Assembly: GCA_934364985.1 (NCBI GenBank)
Contig: CAKRMU010000001.1
Span: forward strand, 62,001 to 126,000
Length of the DNA: 64,000 nucleotides
Origin: an uncultured Porphyromonas sp.
Lineage (GTDB): Bacteria > Bacteroidota > Bacteroidia > Bacteroidales > Porphyromonadaceae
Reading direction: 5' to 3'
The position numbers and the translations under genes are program-made. Below, piece after piece: positions 53,836-62,981 of the stretch. Below the pieces are notes generated by a model. The model did no database searches. It was given only the letters and a program-made list of their open reading frames with translations, and was not told where the DNA came from. Within the stretch, counting starts at the first letter, position 1; every line of letters begins with the position of its first letter.

Positions 53836-55776
53836 TTAAGACTTATAATTTCTCTGTGCTCTCACTACAAATTCGTAGTCAAGAGGCTCTTTGTGCATGA
53901 CAGGCTCTTTATCTTCACCTTGATATTCCCAGCAGGAAACATATGCAAAGTGCTCATCATCACGTAGAGCTTCACCCTCTGGTGTTTGATACTCAACACG
54001 GAAGTGACCGCCACAAGACTCCTTACGATCTAAAGCATCAAGAGCCATTAATTCACCTATCTCAATGAAATCAGCTAATCTAAGTGCTTTCTCTAACTCA
54101 ATGTTGAGATCAACTGCATCACCAGGAATAAATAAGTCACTCCAGAATTCTTTTTTAATCTCTGAGATCATCTGAAGAGCCTTCTTTAAGCCTTCTTCAT
54201 CGCGTCCCATACCCACATAGTTCCACATAATGTGGCCTAATTTTTTGTGAATATCGTCAACCGATTGTTTCCCCTTAATATTCATCAAACGCTGAATCTT
54301 GTCATTGACTTCGGCTTCAGCTTTATCAAACTCAGGTAGATCAGTGCTAAAACGAGGCACCTGAATCTGATCAGATAAATAGTTCTGAATGGTATATGGA
54401 AGCACAAAGTAACCATCAGCCAAACCCTGCATAAGGGCAGATGCCCCTAACCTATTTGCACCATGATCAGAGAAGTTCGCTTCCCCTATTGCAAAGAGTC
54501 CAGGAATAGTTGTCTGCAACTCATAATCAACCCAAATGCCACCCATAGTATAGTGTATAGCTGGGAAAATCATCATAGGGGTCTCATAGGGATTATCAGC
54601 AGTAATCTTTTCGTACATCTGGAAAAGATTGCCATATCTCTCCTCCACTACTTTCTTACCAAGTCGCTGAATAGGCTCTGCGAAATCAAGATATACAGCA
54701 TTACCTGTCCCTACCCCATATCCTGCATCGCACCGTTCTTTAGCAGCTCTTGAAGCTACGTCACGAGGCACCAAGTTTCCAAAAGCAGGATACCTACGCT
54801 CCAAGTAGTAGTCCCTATCTTCTTCTTTAATGTCAGTAGGCTTTAGCTTGCCTGCACGAATAGACTCGGCATCTTCTTTTTTCTTAGGTACCCATATTCG
54901 GCCATCGTTTCTTAAAGACTCACTCATCAGGGTAAGCTTACTCTGGAAGTCTCCATGCTGTGGGATACACGTTGGGTGTATCTGTGCCATACATGGGTTA
55001 CCAAAGGCGGCACCTTTTTTATAGCATTGCCATGCAGCTGAGCCATTACACTCCATAGCATTTGAGCTTAAGAAGAATGTATTGCCATAACCTCCAGTAG
55101 CTATAACGACAGCGTGAGCAGAGTATCTCTCAAGCTTTCCGTTGATTAGATTACGCACAATTATACCTCTTGCTCTGCCATCAATGATGACAAGATTAAC
55201 CATTTCGTAGCGAGTATGTAGATTAACCTTTCCTAAACCTATCATTCGAGAAAGGCTTGAATACGCACCTAACAATAGCTGTTGACCTGTAATACCTCTC
55301 GAATAAAAGGTACGTGATACTTGTGCACCACCAAATGACCTATTCGCTAAAGTACCACCATACTCGCGAGCAAATGGTACTCCCTGAGCTACGCATTGAT
55401 CTATTATGGAATTGGACACCTCTGCCAATCGATACACATTAGCCTCACGTGACCGGTAATCTCCTCCCTTTATCGTATCATAAAACAACCGATATACAGA
55501 GTCGCCATCATTCTGATAATTCTTAGCAGCATTCACACCACCTTGTGCAGCGATAGAGTGGGCACGTCTAGGGGAATCTTGAATACAGAAACTTTCAACG
55601 TGGAAACCAAGCTCTGCAAGAGTAGCAGCTGCTGAAGCCCCAGCAAGACCTGTTCCAACAACGATAACGTCAAGTCGACGTTTATTGGCAGGGTTAACCA
55701 ATTTTTGGGATGCCTTATAATTACGCCACTTGTCCTCAAGTGGTCCTTTAGGTATTTTCGCGTCTAACTTTATCAT
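53836..55776 (-). CDS. frdA: Succinate dehydrogenase/fumarate reductase flavoprotein subunit
   Basis: 646 residues. FAD-binding [20 protein letters not shown] is followed by the covalent-flavin histidine in [18 protein letters not shown]. The substrate and active-site regions [26 protein letters not shown] and [25 protein letters not shown] are intact. The length and insertions fit the long B-type subunit paired with a single diheme membrane protein. It lies 24 bp after the cytochrome subunit gene. Confidence 0.96.
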   Translation of the reverse strand: MIKLDAKIPKGPLEDKWRNYKASQKLVNPANKRRLDVIVVGTGLAGASAAATLAELGFHVESFCIQDSPRRAHSIAAQGGVNAAKNYQNDGDSVYRLFYDTIKGGDYRSREANVYRLAEVSNSIIDQCVAQGVPFAREYGGTLANRSFGGAQVSRTFYSRGITGQQLLLGAYSSLSRMIGLGKVNLHTRYEMVNLVIIDGRARGIIVRNLINGKLERYSAHAVVIATGGYGNTFFLSSNAMECNGSAAWQCYKKGAAFGNPCMAQIHPTCIPQHGDFQSKLTLMSESLRNDGRIWVPKKKEDAESIRAGKLKPTDIKEEDRDYYLERRYPAFGNLVPRDVASRAAKERCDAGYGVGTGNAVYLDFAEPIQRLGKKVVEERYGNLFQMYEKITADNPYETPMMIFPAIHYTMGGIWVDYELQTTIPGLFAIGEANFSDHGANRLGASALMQGLADGYFVLPYTIQNYLSDQIQVPRFSTDLPEFDKAEAEVNDKIQRLMNIKGKQSVDDIHKKLGHIMWNYVGMGRDEEGLKKALQMISEIKKEFWSDLFIPGDAVDLNIELEKALRLADFIEIGELMALDALDRKESCGGHFRVEYQTPEGEALRDDEHFAYVSCWEYQGEDKEPVMHKEPLDYEFVVRAQRNYKS

Positions 55777-55800
55777 ATGCTTTCTATTTCTTTAAGAGTT

Positions 55801-56511
55801 TTACATTGCTACAGCTGCATGCTCACCGATCGTCCATATATGACCAACGTTAGGCCATGCTCCTATAGAGTGGAGATAGAAAGCGATAGCTGTAAAAGCC
55901 AATATTACACAGATAATAGTTGCAAAAATTACACCTATGACATTAAGGCGTTTGAACCAAATGGCATTACTCCAACCCAATGTTTGGAATGAGCTCCAAA
56001 AACCATGAGTAAGGTGGAACCATATAGCCACAAACCATACTAAATAAAGTAGGACAATCCAAATGTTTGAGAATTGATATTGCACAAGCTCAAATCCATT
56101 AGCGGGTTCATTGCCCAACCATTCTTGGAGTTGCATATGTTGCCAAAAGTGAGCCAAGTGCAGTACAATACAGATAATGACTACAAGGCCCAATACAAAC
56201 ATATTCTTCGCTGCCCATTGGACATCGCTTTTGCCCTTTTTATCGTACCGGTCATTACCTCTTGCCTTGAGGTTCTGCAGGGTAAGTATAAAGGCAAAAA
56301 CTACGTGAAGGATTACTCCTAATGCCAAAACTGGCGTCATTAACTGCACGATTGCATTCGTGCCAAGAAAGCTACAGATTGCATTGTAACCAGATTGCGA
56401 AAATACCGCCACTACATTCATTGTTGAGTGAAAAAGCAGAAACAGTATTAAGCATAACCCCGTTACACTCATCACCACCTTTCTTCCAATTGATGATTTA
56501 GATAACCACAT
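55801..56511 (-). CDS. frdC: Succinate dehydrogenase/fumarate reductase cytochrome b subunit
   Basis: 236 residues with five membrane segments, the single-subunit type B anchor with two haems that exchanges electrons with menaquinone. Histidines expected as haem ligands lie in LFHSTMN, VVFAF-flanking LHVVFAF, HLAHFWQH and FHLTHGFWSS. The N-terminus MWLSKSSIGRKVVMSVTGLCLILF is typical for Bacteroidota. It is the first gene of the operon and has a promoter box at 56564. Confidence 0.94.
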   Translation of the reverse strand: MWLSKSSIGRKVVMSVTGLCLILFLLFHSTMNVVAVFSQSGYNAICSFLGTNAIVQLMTPVLALGVILHVVFAFILTLQNLKARGNDRYDKKGKSDVQWAAKNMFVLGLVVIICIVLHLAHFWQHMQLQEWLGNEPANGFELVQYQFSNIWIVLLYLVWFVAIWFHLTHGFWSSFQTLGWSNAIWFKRLNVIGVIFATIICVILAFTAIAFYLHSIGAWPNVGHIWTIGEHAAVAM

Positions 56512-56563
56512 AACACAGAGTTAAAATTCTTAATAGTAGGTATAGTTTTGAAATATCTGACTA

Positions 56564-56571
56564 CAAAGATA
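56564..56571 (-). promoter_or_regulatory. -7 promoter box for the fumarate reductase operon
   Basis: TATCTTTG on the minus strand, 53 bp before the frdC ATG. TTTGTTTG about 16-20 bp further upstream is a candidate -33 element. Confidence 0.65.
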
Positions 56572-56801
56572 ACTTAATCAATTAACTCAAACAAATATAC
56601 TCAAGATAAAAGTGAAGACTATGCCCATGTCAAGATCAAAGATTGTTGATATATAGCATTCCTTTCGTTTTTTATCAAATGATTAATTACGCATATTCTT
56701 TCCATATTAGACTTACATAGAAAGGTTAAGCGACTGATGTGGTCGAATCTCTCAAAGCCAAAATAAAGCTCTATAATAAGCCACAATATGAAGAATCTTT
56801 G

Positions 56802-56809
56802 TACATTTG
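56802..56809 (+). promoter_or_regulatory. -7 promoter box for the beta-barrel protein
   Basis: TACATTTG, 36 bp before ATG 56845. It lies inside the longer frame that begins at 56788 and so supports the later start. Confidence 0.55.
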
Positions 56810-56844
56810 CTCACACATTAATAACACTATTGATATATATGCTT

Positions 56845-57351
56845 ATGAGAAAGATTTTAGCCACAATAATCGTGGTAATGTCAGCGATGTTTGGGTTACA
56901 AGCAAACGCTCAAAACGTAATGCAAAAAGGCACTAATCTTATGACCGTTGGTCTTGGTATCACTAATAATGTGATCCCAATTTCTGTAGCTTTTGACCAC
57001 GGAATGGTAGATAACCTTTTTGATAGTCCTAATGCAGCTCTTTCGTTAGGTGGTATGGCTGGTGCCGAATTTGGGAAAAACTATAATGGCTTCTTTATTG
57101 GGCCACGCGTAGGACTGCACTACCACTTTATCCCACAACTTGATACCTACTTTGCACTCATGCTGGGTTTAGAGAGTGGTAATGCTAAATACGAAGACGA
57201 AAATATTAAAGTCAATAGCGGATGGGTTTCTACCCTCGGGTGGGGTGTTCACTTAGGAGCTCGCTATTTCTTTACCCCTGCTGTCGGTATGTTTGCTGAG
57301 ATAGGTGGAGGATACTCCTTTGCGAACATTGGTATAGCTTTTAAGCTATAA
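56845..57351 (+). CDS. Small outer-membrane beta-barrel protein
   Basis: 168 residues from ATG 56845, which gives a clean signal peptide MRKILATIIVVMSAMFGLQANAQ. The mature part (about 145 residues) alternates hydrophobic and polar residues in eight short strands (GTNLMTVGLGI, ISVAFDHGM, NGFFIGPRVGLHYHF, WGVHLGARYFF, GMFAEIGGGYSF, NIGIAFKL), as in OmpA/OmpX-type barrels. The function is not predictable. It is monocistronic, with its own promoter and a strong terminator. Confidence 0.82.
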   Translation: MRKILATIIVVMSAMFGLQANAQNVMQKGTNLMTVGLGITNNVIPISVAFDHGMVDNLFDSPNAALSLGGMAGAEFGKNYNGFFIGPRVGLHYHFIPQLDTYFALMLGLESGNAKYEDENIKVNSGWVSTLGWGVHLGARYFFTPAVGMFAEIGGGYSFANIGIAFKL

Positions 57352-57370
57352 TCAATAAAATAATATTAGA

Positions 57371-57405
57371 AAGTCGGTAGAAGAGGTCTCTTCTACCGAC
57401 TTTTT
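57371..57405 (+). terminator. Rho-independent terminator of the beta-barrel gene
   Basis: A perfect 15-bp stem, AAGTCGGTAGAAGAG with its complement, followed by TTTTT, 19 bp after the stop codon. Confidence 0.92.
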
Positions 57406-57521
57406 ATATGCTCAAGTAAAACGTATTGGTAGCTCCTCTTCAATAGTCATAAATTGTCTCCACACTTTCAAATCCTCATAGTAGCAACCATCTGTCTTTC
57501 AATGCCGTATAACAAAAAAAT

Positions 57522-58049
57522 CTAATGATAAATAACGAAGCCAGCTAAACCACCTAAAATAATAACTAAAATGGGATGCATCCATTTCTTGACCACTAAT
57601 ATAAAAGCCGTCAAGAAAAGAATAACACTTGTGATATCAATAAAGTTCTCTCTATTCAAGAGCATCAAGAATGCTGCTCCTATAAGACCTACACTTGCTG
57701 GACGAATACCAGTAAATAGTGCATTAAAATGCTTATTATCTTTTATCTTTTCAAACGATAGCGATATGAGTAATACGATGACAAAAGAAGGAATCATAAC
57801 TGCTATCGTAGCCACTAAAGACCCCCATACAGTGCCGGTAACTGTATAGCCTATGTACGTAGCACTATTAATTCCAATAGGTCCAGGTGTCATCTGAGAA
57901 ATGGCGACAATATCTGTAAACTCTTGAAAAGTAAGCCATCCATGCTTCGTAACTACTTCCTCTTGGATCAGTGAAAGCATAGCATAACCACCTCCAAAAC
58001 CCACTAACCCTATCTTGAGATAAACGAGCAATAATTGTAAATAAATCAT
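57522..58049 (-). CDS. chrA: Chromate transporter, second half
   Basis: 175 residues from ATG 58049, giving MIYLQLLLVYLKIGLVGFGGGYAMLSLI, the conserved start of a ChrA half; a longer frame to 58115 only adds residues within the neighbouring gene. Five to six membrane segments follow, with the TPGPIGINSATYIGY signature. It lies one base after the other half. Split ChrA pairs are known; the physiological substrate in an anaerobe is uncertain and may be sulfate or another oxyanion. Confidence 0.9.
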   Translation of the reverse strand: MIYLQLLLVYLKIGLVGFGGGYAMLSLIQEEVVTKHGWLTFQEFTDIVAISQMTPGPIGINSATYIGYTVTGTVWGSLVATIAVMIPSFVIVLLISLSFEKIKDNKHFNALFTGIRPASVGLIGAAFLMLLNRENFIDITSVILFLTAFILVVKKWMHPILVIILGGLAGFVIYH

Positions 58050-58050
58050 C

Positions 58051-58644
58051 TTATTCTTTCTCCCTATCTTTAGCAATATATAGTGTATAGCACCAACCAA
58101 GTAATGCCGCAACAATGATAATAGTCACAGGGCTGATGCCAATGAGCCATACCGATAGTGCTACTACGATAGGAATCCATACCCACTTCCAGCCCAAACC
58201 TAAAGCTCGCCAAACAGTTACTGTGGGAGCGGCAATTAGAGCAACTACGACAGGACGAATCCCCTTAAATATTGCTTCAATGGTGGGGTTATCCTTGATA
58301 TCAGCTGCAAAAATAGCTATTAGTAATATCAAAATAAAACTTGGAAGAGTACACATTATGGCACATATAAACGCACCCAATACCCCTTGAATTCTATAGC
58401 CTACAAAAATAGAAATATTGACTGCCAAAACACCTGGTAGTGACTGAGCCATTGCGAAAAGATCCAAAAACTCTTTATCAGTAAGCCACCCATACTTTTC
58501 AACGACTTCAGTCCTAATCAATTGGATCATTGCCTGTCCTCCTCCAAAAGTAAAGCCACCGATGAGGGAGAAAGTCTTAGCCATTTGTGCTAATTGTCGC
58601 CAATTTATATGCCTACGTTGCGAGATATCATTATCTTTTTTCAT
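58051..58644 (-). CDS. chrA: Chromate transporter, first half
   Basis: 197 residues: a hydrophilic start, then FSLIGGFTFGGGQAMIQLIRTEV, the SLPGVLAVNISIFVGY motif and about six membrane segments. Together with the next gene it makes a complete heteromeric ChrA-type carrier. The start is uncertain. A promoter box (58649-58656) ends only 5 bp before the ATG at 58644, so either the mRNA is leaderless or translation begins at the internal ATG 58584 (MAKTFSLIGG), which also fits the family length. Confidence 0.88.
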   Translation of the reverse strand: MKKDNDISQRRHINWRQLAQMAKTFSLIGGFTFGGGQAMIQLIRTEVVEKYGWLTDKEFLDLFAMAQSLPGVLAVNISIFVGYRIQGVLGAFICAIMCTLPSFILILLIAIFAADIKDNPTIEAIFKGIRPVVVALIAAPTVTVWRALGLGWKWVWIPIVVALSVWLIGISPVTIIIVAALLGWCYTLYIAKDREKE

Positions 58645-58648
58645 ACTA

Positions 58649-58656
58649 CAAAGATA
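58649..58656 (-). promoter_or_regulatory. -7 promoter box for the chromate transporter pair
   Basis: TATCTTTG on the minus strand, directly adjacent to the annotated ATG. Transcription would begin at or within the first codons, which bears on the choice of start. Confidence 0.5.
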
Positions 58657-58833
58657 CCTTTTAAAAGAGAAATCCCTATTAATACATATTCATATTTTAC
58701 TGATTGATACAATAAGCTCAAAACCGAGATGAAAAACTAATTGATTTATAAAGAAAAAAGCATTCAGCCTTTCACGCTATTTTGATATACTACTAGAAAA
58801 ACTGTCTTTAAGGCTGAAGAAGTCTGCCGAATT

Positions 58834-58917
58834 GAATACCCTATATTAGAGTAAAAGGATACCCGATACCAGCCAAGATAAATATCAGGTATTTGCCTTG
58901 ACTAATATCGGGTATCC
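58834..58917. repeat. 23-bp palindromic repeat array, copy at 58.9 kb
   Basis: Units begin at 58834, 58857, 58880 and 58903, exactly 23 bp apart. GGATACCCGATACC and ATATCGGGTATCC make an inverted pair, with AAATATCAGGTATTTG between them. It lies 19 bp past the mdh stop codon and upstream of nothing on the plus strand, so a role after transcription termination is possible here. Confidence 0.8.
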
Positions 58918-58936
58918 TAAAAAACAATAGGAAATA

Positions 58937-59944
58937 TTACTTAGCGAAGTGCTTATTAATAGTTCCCCATTTATCTACTGTAGGAATAACGCCCATTTCT
59001 ATCACTTGATCGCGAAGCTTAACCAAGTGCTGATAGCTGGCCTCAAGCTCTGCCATCTCCTCCGGGGTTCCCTCAGGCATCTTGTAAGAAACGATGCCAT
59101 CGCGACCTATGGTAGTATCCATTGCCATCATTATATTCTGGTATTTATCATTATTAACAAATGTACCAGCTGGCCAACGGAACTCTGCACCACCCATGGC
59201 AGCAGCTATCATCTCTATGGAGCAATAAGCTGGGCTTTGAAATGATGACCGTCCGCGAAGTTTGATGATATTTGCACCGCCTTTAGTGGTCATCGTGCGA
59301 ATCTCATTCCACTTTTCTTTTGTGAGTTTATCTGTCCCCATCATATCCATAAGTGGTTTACCTGCCACTTTAACGTGAGAAGCGAATACTGCCATTTGCT
59401 CACCATGTCCACCAAAAGTGCGAGCACCTGTGACTTCAGACTGTGCTACACCAAAATGCTTTGCTAATTCGCTCTGTAGACGTGTACTATCAAGAGCAGC
59501 CAGAGTAGTGACACGACGTGGGTCAATACCTGAGTGTAGCATAGTGACAAGTCCTGTAATATCAGCAGGGTTAAAGATAATTACCACGTGCTTAACATCA
59601 GGACAATATTTCTTGATATTCTCTCCAAGCTCTTTAGCGATTTCGCTATTGCCCTTAAGTAGATCCTCACGTGTCATACCCTCTTTACGTGGAGCACCGC
59701 CCGAGGAAACAATAAACTTGGCATCTTTGAGAGCTACATCAATCTTATCTGTAAAAGTAAGATTTATACCCTCAAATCCGCAGTGACGCATTTCCTCATA
59801 CACACCCTCAAGACCGGGCAAGTAAGGATCGTATAGACATACATTAGGAGTCAGACGCATCATGCATGCAGTCTGAGCCATATTGGAACCAATCATACCA
59901 CCGGCTCCGATGATTACAAGCTTTTCTTGTGTTAAGTAACTCAT
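58937..59944 (-). CDS. mdh: Malate dehydrogenase
   Basis: NAD-dependent oxidoreductase of 335 residues. The dinucleotide loop VIIGAGGMIGSNMAQT opens the protein. SGGAPRKEGMTREDLLKGN, the substrate and NAD site IFNPADITGL, the TRLQSELA arginine and the catalytic histidine in TFGGHGEQM follow. Lactate dehydrogenase is the alternative within this superfamily; the Porphyromonas-type sequence and the fumarate reductase nearby favour malate. A promoter box lies at 59997. Confidence 0.9.
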   Translation of the reverse strand: MSYLTQEKLVIIGAGGMIGSNMAQTACMMRLTPNVCLYDPYLPGLEGVYEEMRHCGFEGINLTFTDKIDVALKDAKFIVSSGGAPRKEGMTREDLLKGNSEIAKELGENIKKYCPDVKHVVIIFNPADITGLVTMLHSGIDPRRVTTLAALDSTRLQSELAKHFGVAQSEVTGARTFGGHGEQMAVFASHVKVAGKPLMDMMGTDKLTKEKWNEIRTMTTKGGANIIKLRGRSSFQSPAYCSIEMIAAAMGGAEFRWPAGTFVNNDKYQNIMMAMDTTIGRDGIVSYKMPEGTPEEMAELEASYQHLVKLRDQVIEMGVIPTVDKWGTINKHFAK

Positions 59945-59996
59945 ACTCTTAAAACCTTATATTTTTTGAATAATATTGTCGTTGTATTTGTTTCCA

Positions 59997-60004
59997 CAAA
60001 CTTA
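59997..60004 (-). promoter_or_regulatory. -7 promoter box for mdh
   Basis: TAAGTTTG on the minus strand, about 53 bp before the ATG at 59944. Confidence 0.5.
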
Positions 60005-60069
60005 ATAAAGAATTCTGTAAGTAAATAATATTTGGCGATGAATATTTGATTCGTTACTTGTTTGGGGCA

Positions 60070-61047
60070 TTAACGAAGTTTCAAGATATCGCCTTCCATA
60101 GGAAGGTATTCAGGAGTAAGATTATTCAATTGGTAAAGCGACGACAGTTGTATACCATATCTTTGTGCAATGCTATGGATAGATTCGCCTACCTGTACTG
60201 TGTGCTGATAGTGAGGCGGAATAGCACGTTTGAGTTTTTTCTCAAGGTATATAATATCGTCTTTCTCTAGAGGGTAGCCTTCAGGAAGGTCGTTATACCT
60301 TGTGAGTTTTTTTTCGGAGAGCCCCAAGTCTTGTGCTATTTTGCTTAGGCTATCACCATCCCTCGCTAAGAGATAAGGTAGCCCATAGCTGAGATATATT
60401 TGTCTATCGGGGAAAGTGCTTTTAGGAATAACTTTGGGGGGAGCTTCGGTTTTAGGGGTATTGTAAGTGTAAAAACGTGCAGGGTTATCCTCATCAATGA
60501 GATACAATCTATAGTCCTCAATGATCTTAATTAGCTTATTAGCATACCCGCGATCAGTGGCGTAGCCGGCCTGCTGCAGTCCTTTTGCCCATCCCTTGTA
60601 GTCGGTAGGCTCCAGCCGAAATAATTGGCTATATCGTTTTTGTTGTAAAAATCTTCCGTGGTCTTTGAAGGAATCTTCTGGAGATGAATAAGCTCTAAAG
60701 CATTCCTGAGGTCTATCATCGTCATGAAAAGTCTGACTTCCTCGCCAAGAATTGTGACACTTTATGCCGAAGTGATTATTGGCATTAGTGGCTAATTTGC
60801 TCCGCCCTGCACCACTCTCAAGTAACCCTTGTGCAAGAGTGATACTGGCAGGTATTCCATATTCCTTTTGATTCTCAATAGCTATACGTGCGTATTGCTC
60901 TATATAGATATTGTATGGGTTATTGGCACGTGCAGTGGGAATCCTTTTTTGCTCCAATGGTGGTATGGTTTCCTTTGTTGTACTACAAGCCAATATTAGG
61001 ATAGTAGTAAGTGTAGTAATGAAAATCTGTTTACTTATTCTGTGCAT
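60070..61047 (-). CDS. Glucosaminidase lipoprotein with two LysM domains
   Basis: 325 residues. The lipoprotein signal ends in LILAC (Cys about 21). The catalytic domain of the FlgJ/N-acetylglucosaminidase type (about 45-185) shows ASITLAQGLLESGAGRSKLATNANNHFGIKCH with the catalytic glutamate in LLESG. Two LysM modules for peptidoglycan binding follow (about 210-255 with LARDGDSLSKIAQDLGL, and 278-325 with VQVGESIHSIAQRYGI). It is an outer-membrane-anchored cell-wall hydrolase. Its start overlaps the end of comB by 13 bases. Confidence 0.9.
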   Translation of the reverse strand: MHRISKQIFITTLTTILILACSTTKETIPPLEQKRIPTARANNPYNIYIEQYARIAIENQKEYGIPASITLAQGLLESGAGRSKLATNANNHFGIKCHNSWRGSQTFHDDDRPQECFRAYSSPEDSFKDHGRFLQQKRYSQLFRLEPTDYKGWAKGLQQAGYATDRGYANKLIKIIEDYRLYLIDEDNPARFYTYNTPKTEAPPKVIPKSTFPDRQIYLSYGLPYLLARDGDSLSKIAQDLGLSEKKLTRYNDLPEGYPLEKDDIIYLEKKLKRAIPPHYQHTVQVGESIHSIAQRYGIQLSSLYQLNNLTPEYLPMEGDILKLR

Positions 61048-61772
61048 ACGTCAAACGGCGTTAGGATGATTCTACCTTTGTGCATATCAGCCACAGGTAC
61101 AATAGAAGTCGTATCCATTGATAGGCAGTAGTCTAAAGCCCCTTCTTTGTGTGCGGATAGCATTCGAGTGTAGTGATTACTATCGATAATATACTCAGCA
61201 AAGTGATCCTTGTGAGTTTGCCATAGCTCAACCATCATAGCAGAAACATCCGTAACCACTTCGTGGGTAGGAGCTAATTTCTCGCATAATGCAGCTGCAA
61301 AAAGAGCATCCTCTTTAGATGGTCTACCTTGCCATCCCGCACATATTGCAATAACGTCTCTATCTTTGCAGTAGCAGGCGACAGCCGAAAGATTGATAAA
61401 AGTACCAACAACTACTTCGTATCCCTCACGGATAGCTACTTTGATTGTTCGTGTACCATTAGTGGTCGTAAAGTAGACCTCGGCACCATCAATGACCTCT
61501 TGTGTGTACTCCATAGGATCATTGCCAAAGCGAGCAAATGGACAACGTACGACATTCCTTTCGGCACCTACCATTTCACCAAGTGAAGCATAATGCTCCG
61601 CCTCCTCAACACTCTCAAGTGGATAAATGGCTTTGGCACCATTTTTTAGTGCCGTAATCATTGTGGCTGATGCCCTCAATACATCTATCACCACAGCTAC
61701 ACTTCCTTTTTGCTGATAAGCAGGAAGGAGTTCCGGTGTTAATACAATATCTATCTTGTGCTTCTCGATCAT
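61035..61772 (-). CDS. comB: 2-phosphosulfolactate phosphatase (ComB family)
   Basis: 245 residues of the ComB fold: VVIDVLRASATMITALKNGAKAIYPLESVEEA near the N-terminus, GAERN, a catalytic TTNGTRTI and CAGWQGRPSKEDALFAA. In coenzyme M makers it converts 2-phospho-3-sulfolactate to sulfolactate; many bacteria without coenzyme M keep it, and here its physiological role is unknown. It heads a two-gene operon with the glucosaminidase, with a promoter box at 61829. Confidence 0.88.
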   Translation of the reverse strand: MIEKHKIDIVLTPELLPAYQQKGSVAVVIDVLRASATMITALKNGAKAIYPLESVEEAEHYASLGEMVGAERNVVRCPFARFGNDPMEYTQEVIDGAEVYFTTTNGTRTIKVAIREGYEVVVGTFINLSAVACYCKDRDVIAICAGWQGRPSKEDALFAAALCEKLAPTHEVVTDVSAMMVELWQTHKDHFAEYIIDSNHYTRMLSAHKEGALDYCLSMDTTSIVPVADMHKGRIILTPFDVCTE

Positions 61773-61828
61773 AATTATTCGGAAAAACCCATCAATGCCA
61801 TTTTGCTATGTGCGATGAATACCGCTTA

Positions 61829-61836
61829 CAAAGGTA
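61829..61836 (-). promoter_or_regulatory. -7 promoter box for comB
   Basis: TACCTTTG on the minus strand, 57 bp before the ATG at 61772. Confidence 0.55.
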
Positions 61837-61923
61837 ATCATTTATGCTTAGCTATTGTCTGGATGAGTAGAGATATTTAGATCTCTTATAGAAAAACACT
61901 TATAAATTGCCTCAAACTACAAG

Positions 61924-62583
61924 ATGATGTCAGAACAGCGGCATTTGATCTCGCTCAATTATAGGCTCTGTGTAGGACACTTTTCCCTCATACCGCTATC
62001 TGCCGACTACCAGTACTACGCCGATCGCATCACGCCCAACCCTTATGTGGAGGATGGTGTACTGATGAACACCTACTGCAACGAAGAGAGGTATGACTTT
62101 CTCTACTTGGGTGCGGGAATCGACTATGATTTTTGCGACAATATGAGCTATGCATACATTATTGGTGGAAGAAGCCACAACTATTTTCCATGGCAAAAGG
62201 TACAGACGGCCCCTATTGTGAGCATTGGAGTAGGATGGGACAAAGAGAAGCGGTTGGTAAGTACGGATCTCAGCTGTCAGCAGTACAGCTATACGCCCCA
62301 GTCGAGTACTAAGTACTTAACGCCCACGTACGCTCAGATTCAGGTAAATTACAACATCATGCCGGACTTGTATATCGGTGTGGTACTGCAGAACATTACT
62401 GAGGTACAGAAGACAGAGACCTACTCAGAGGTGGATACATTCAAGACATACAACCAGGATAGTGCGACTGACCTCACTTTTCACCCCTGGATCCTAGTTC
62501 GCTACACGATCCGTAAGCACACCAAAGAGAAGATCCGATTCGGTAACGTTTTGCAGAGTCAAGAGCAAGGAATACAGCTTTGA
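61924..62583 (+). pseudogene. C-terminal fragment of a TonB-receptor-like outer-membrane beta-barrel protein
   Basis: 219 residues without signal peptide, plug or N-terminal domain. The rest is a run of amphipathic barrel strands (LGAGIDYDFCDN, APIVSIGVGWDKEKR, YAQIQVNYNIMPDLYIGVVL, HPWILVRYTIRKHTKEKI) ending in GNVLQSQEQGIQL, which is the usual C-terminus of the Bacteroidota outer-membrane beta-barrel family (OMP_b-brl_3 type, normally 700-900 residues). It is therefore a 5'-truncated remnant. Its codons are clearly more G/C-rich than those of its neighbours, and an in-frame stop lies at 61903. It sits on the 3' side of tRNA-Asp, a common integration site. Confidence 0.72.
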
Positions 62584-62981
62584 TTCACAACGCAACAAGT
62601 ACTACATATTTATTACTCCTTAATGAGGAGAGGGCGTTAAGGGGCAGAATCAATGCTGGTGAATTAGTTATCTACTGGATCGCAGTCTTCTTAATTATTT
62701 TATTGATAGTTGGTTTCGATGACTTTCTGAAGACTATTGAACCATATTCATTTTTAGCCTGCCATAAAATATTAGATAAAACATTTTGAGTTACTATTGC
62801 GATCTATGCATTTGCTTTTTTTTTGCTTAATCTGCTTTTATTTGCTCATAAATGTCTACTATTTGCCCTCAAATGCACGCAAATCGGAGCAATTTAGACC
62901 GCAAAAAGCCACCAAAATAGACCTGTTTGTGCCAATAAAACAGGTGCTAAAGCGTTGATATTCACACCTTAGCACCTATTG
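62584..62981. other. Non-coding stretch between the barrel fragment and tRNA-Asp
   Basis: About 400 bp. A 69-codon frame at 62580-62789 has no start signal or family likeness and is not called. ATTTGCTCATAAATG (62840) and ATTTGCCCTCAAATG (62861) form a short tandem pair of palindromic words 21 bp apart. The tRNA terminator hairpin lies at 62942-62977. Confidence 0.45.
62942..62977 (-). terminator. Probable terminator of tRNA-Asp
   Basis: AGGTGCTAA pairs with TTAGCACCT around an 18-base loop, just beyond the tRNA 3' end on the minus strand, followed by CCTGTTTTATT. Confidence 0.6.

Larger units (their letters stand above)
56512..56844. other. Divergent region between frdC and the beta-barrel gene
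   Basis: 330 bp with a promoter box for each side (56564-56571 minus, 56802-56809 plus). No gene and no 23-bp repeat copy was found here. Confidence 0.6.

Noticed and set aside
57522-58644. Frameshifted single chrA gene
   Set aside because: Each half has its own start, the family signature and a full set of membrane segments. Split two-gene ChrA carriers are a known arrangement.
9981-58917. CRISPR array as explanation of the 23-bp repeats
   Set aside because: Each array is only 3-5 units long, the units themselves vary, there are no unique spacers of constant length between identical repeats, and no cas gene is present.
24449-58917. Simple rho-independent terminators as explanation of the 23-bp arrays
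   Set aside because: They occur in divergent promoter regions as well as after genes, carry no following T-run, and a terminator does not need a fixed 23-bp period. Separate good terminators exist nearby, for example at 52989-53023.
62580-62789. 69-codon frame with a hydrophobic stretch
   Set aside because: It starts at TTG, has no promoter or conserved pattern and lies in the disturbed stretch beside tRNA-Asp.
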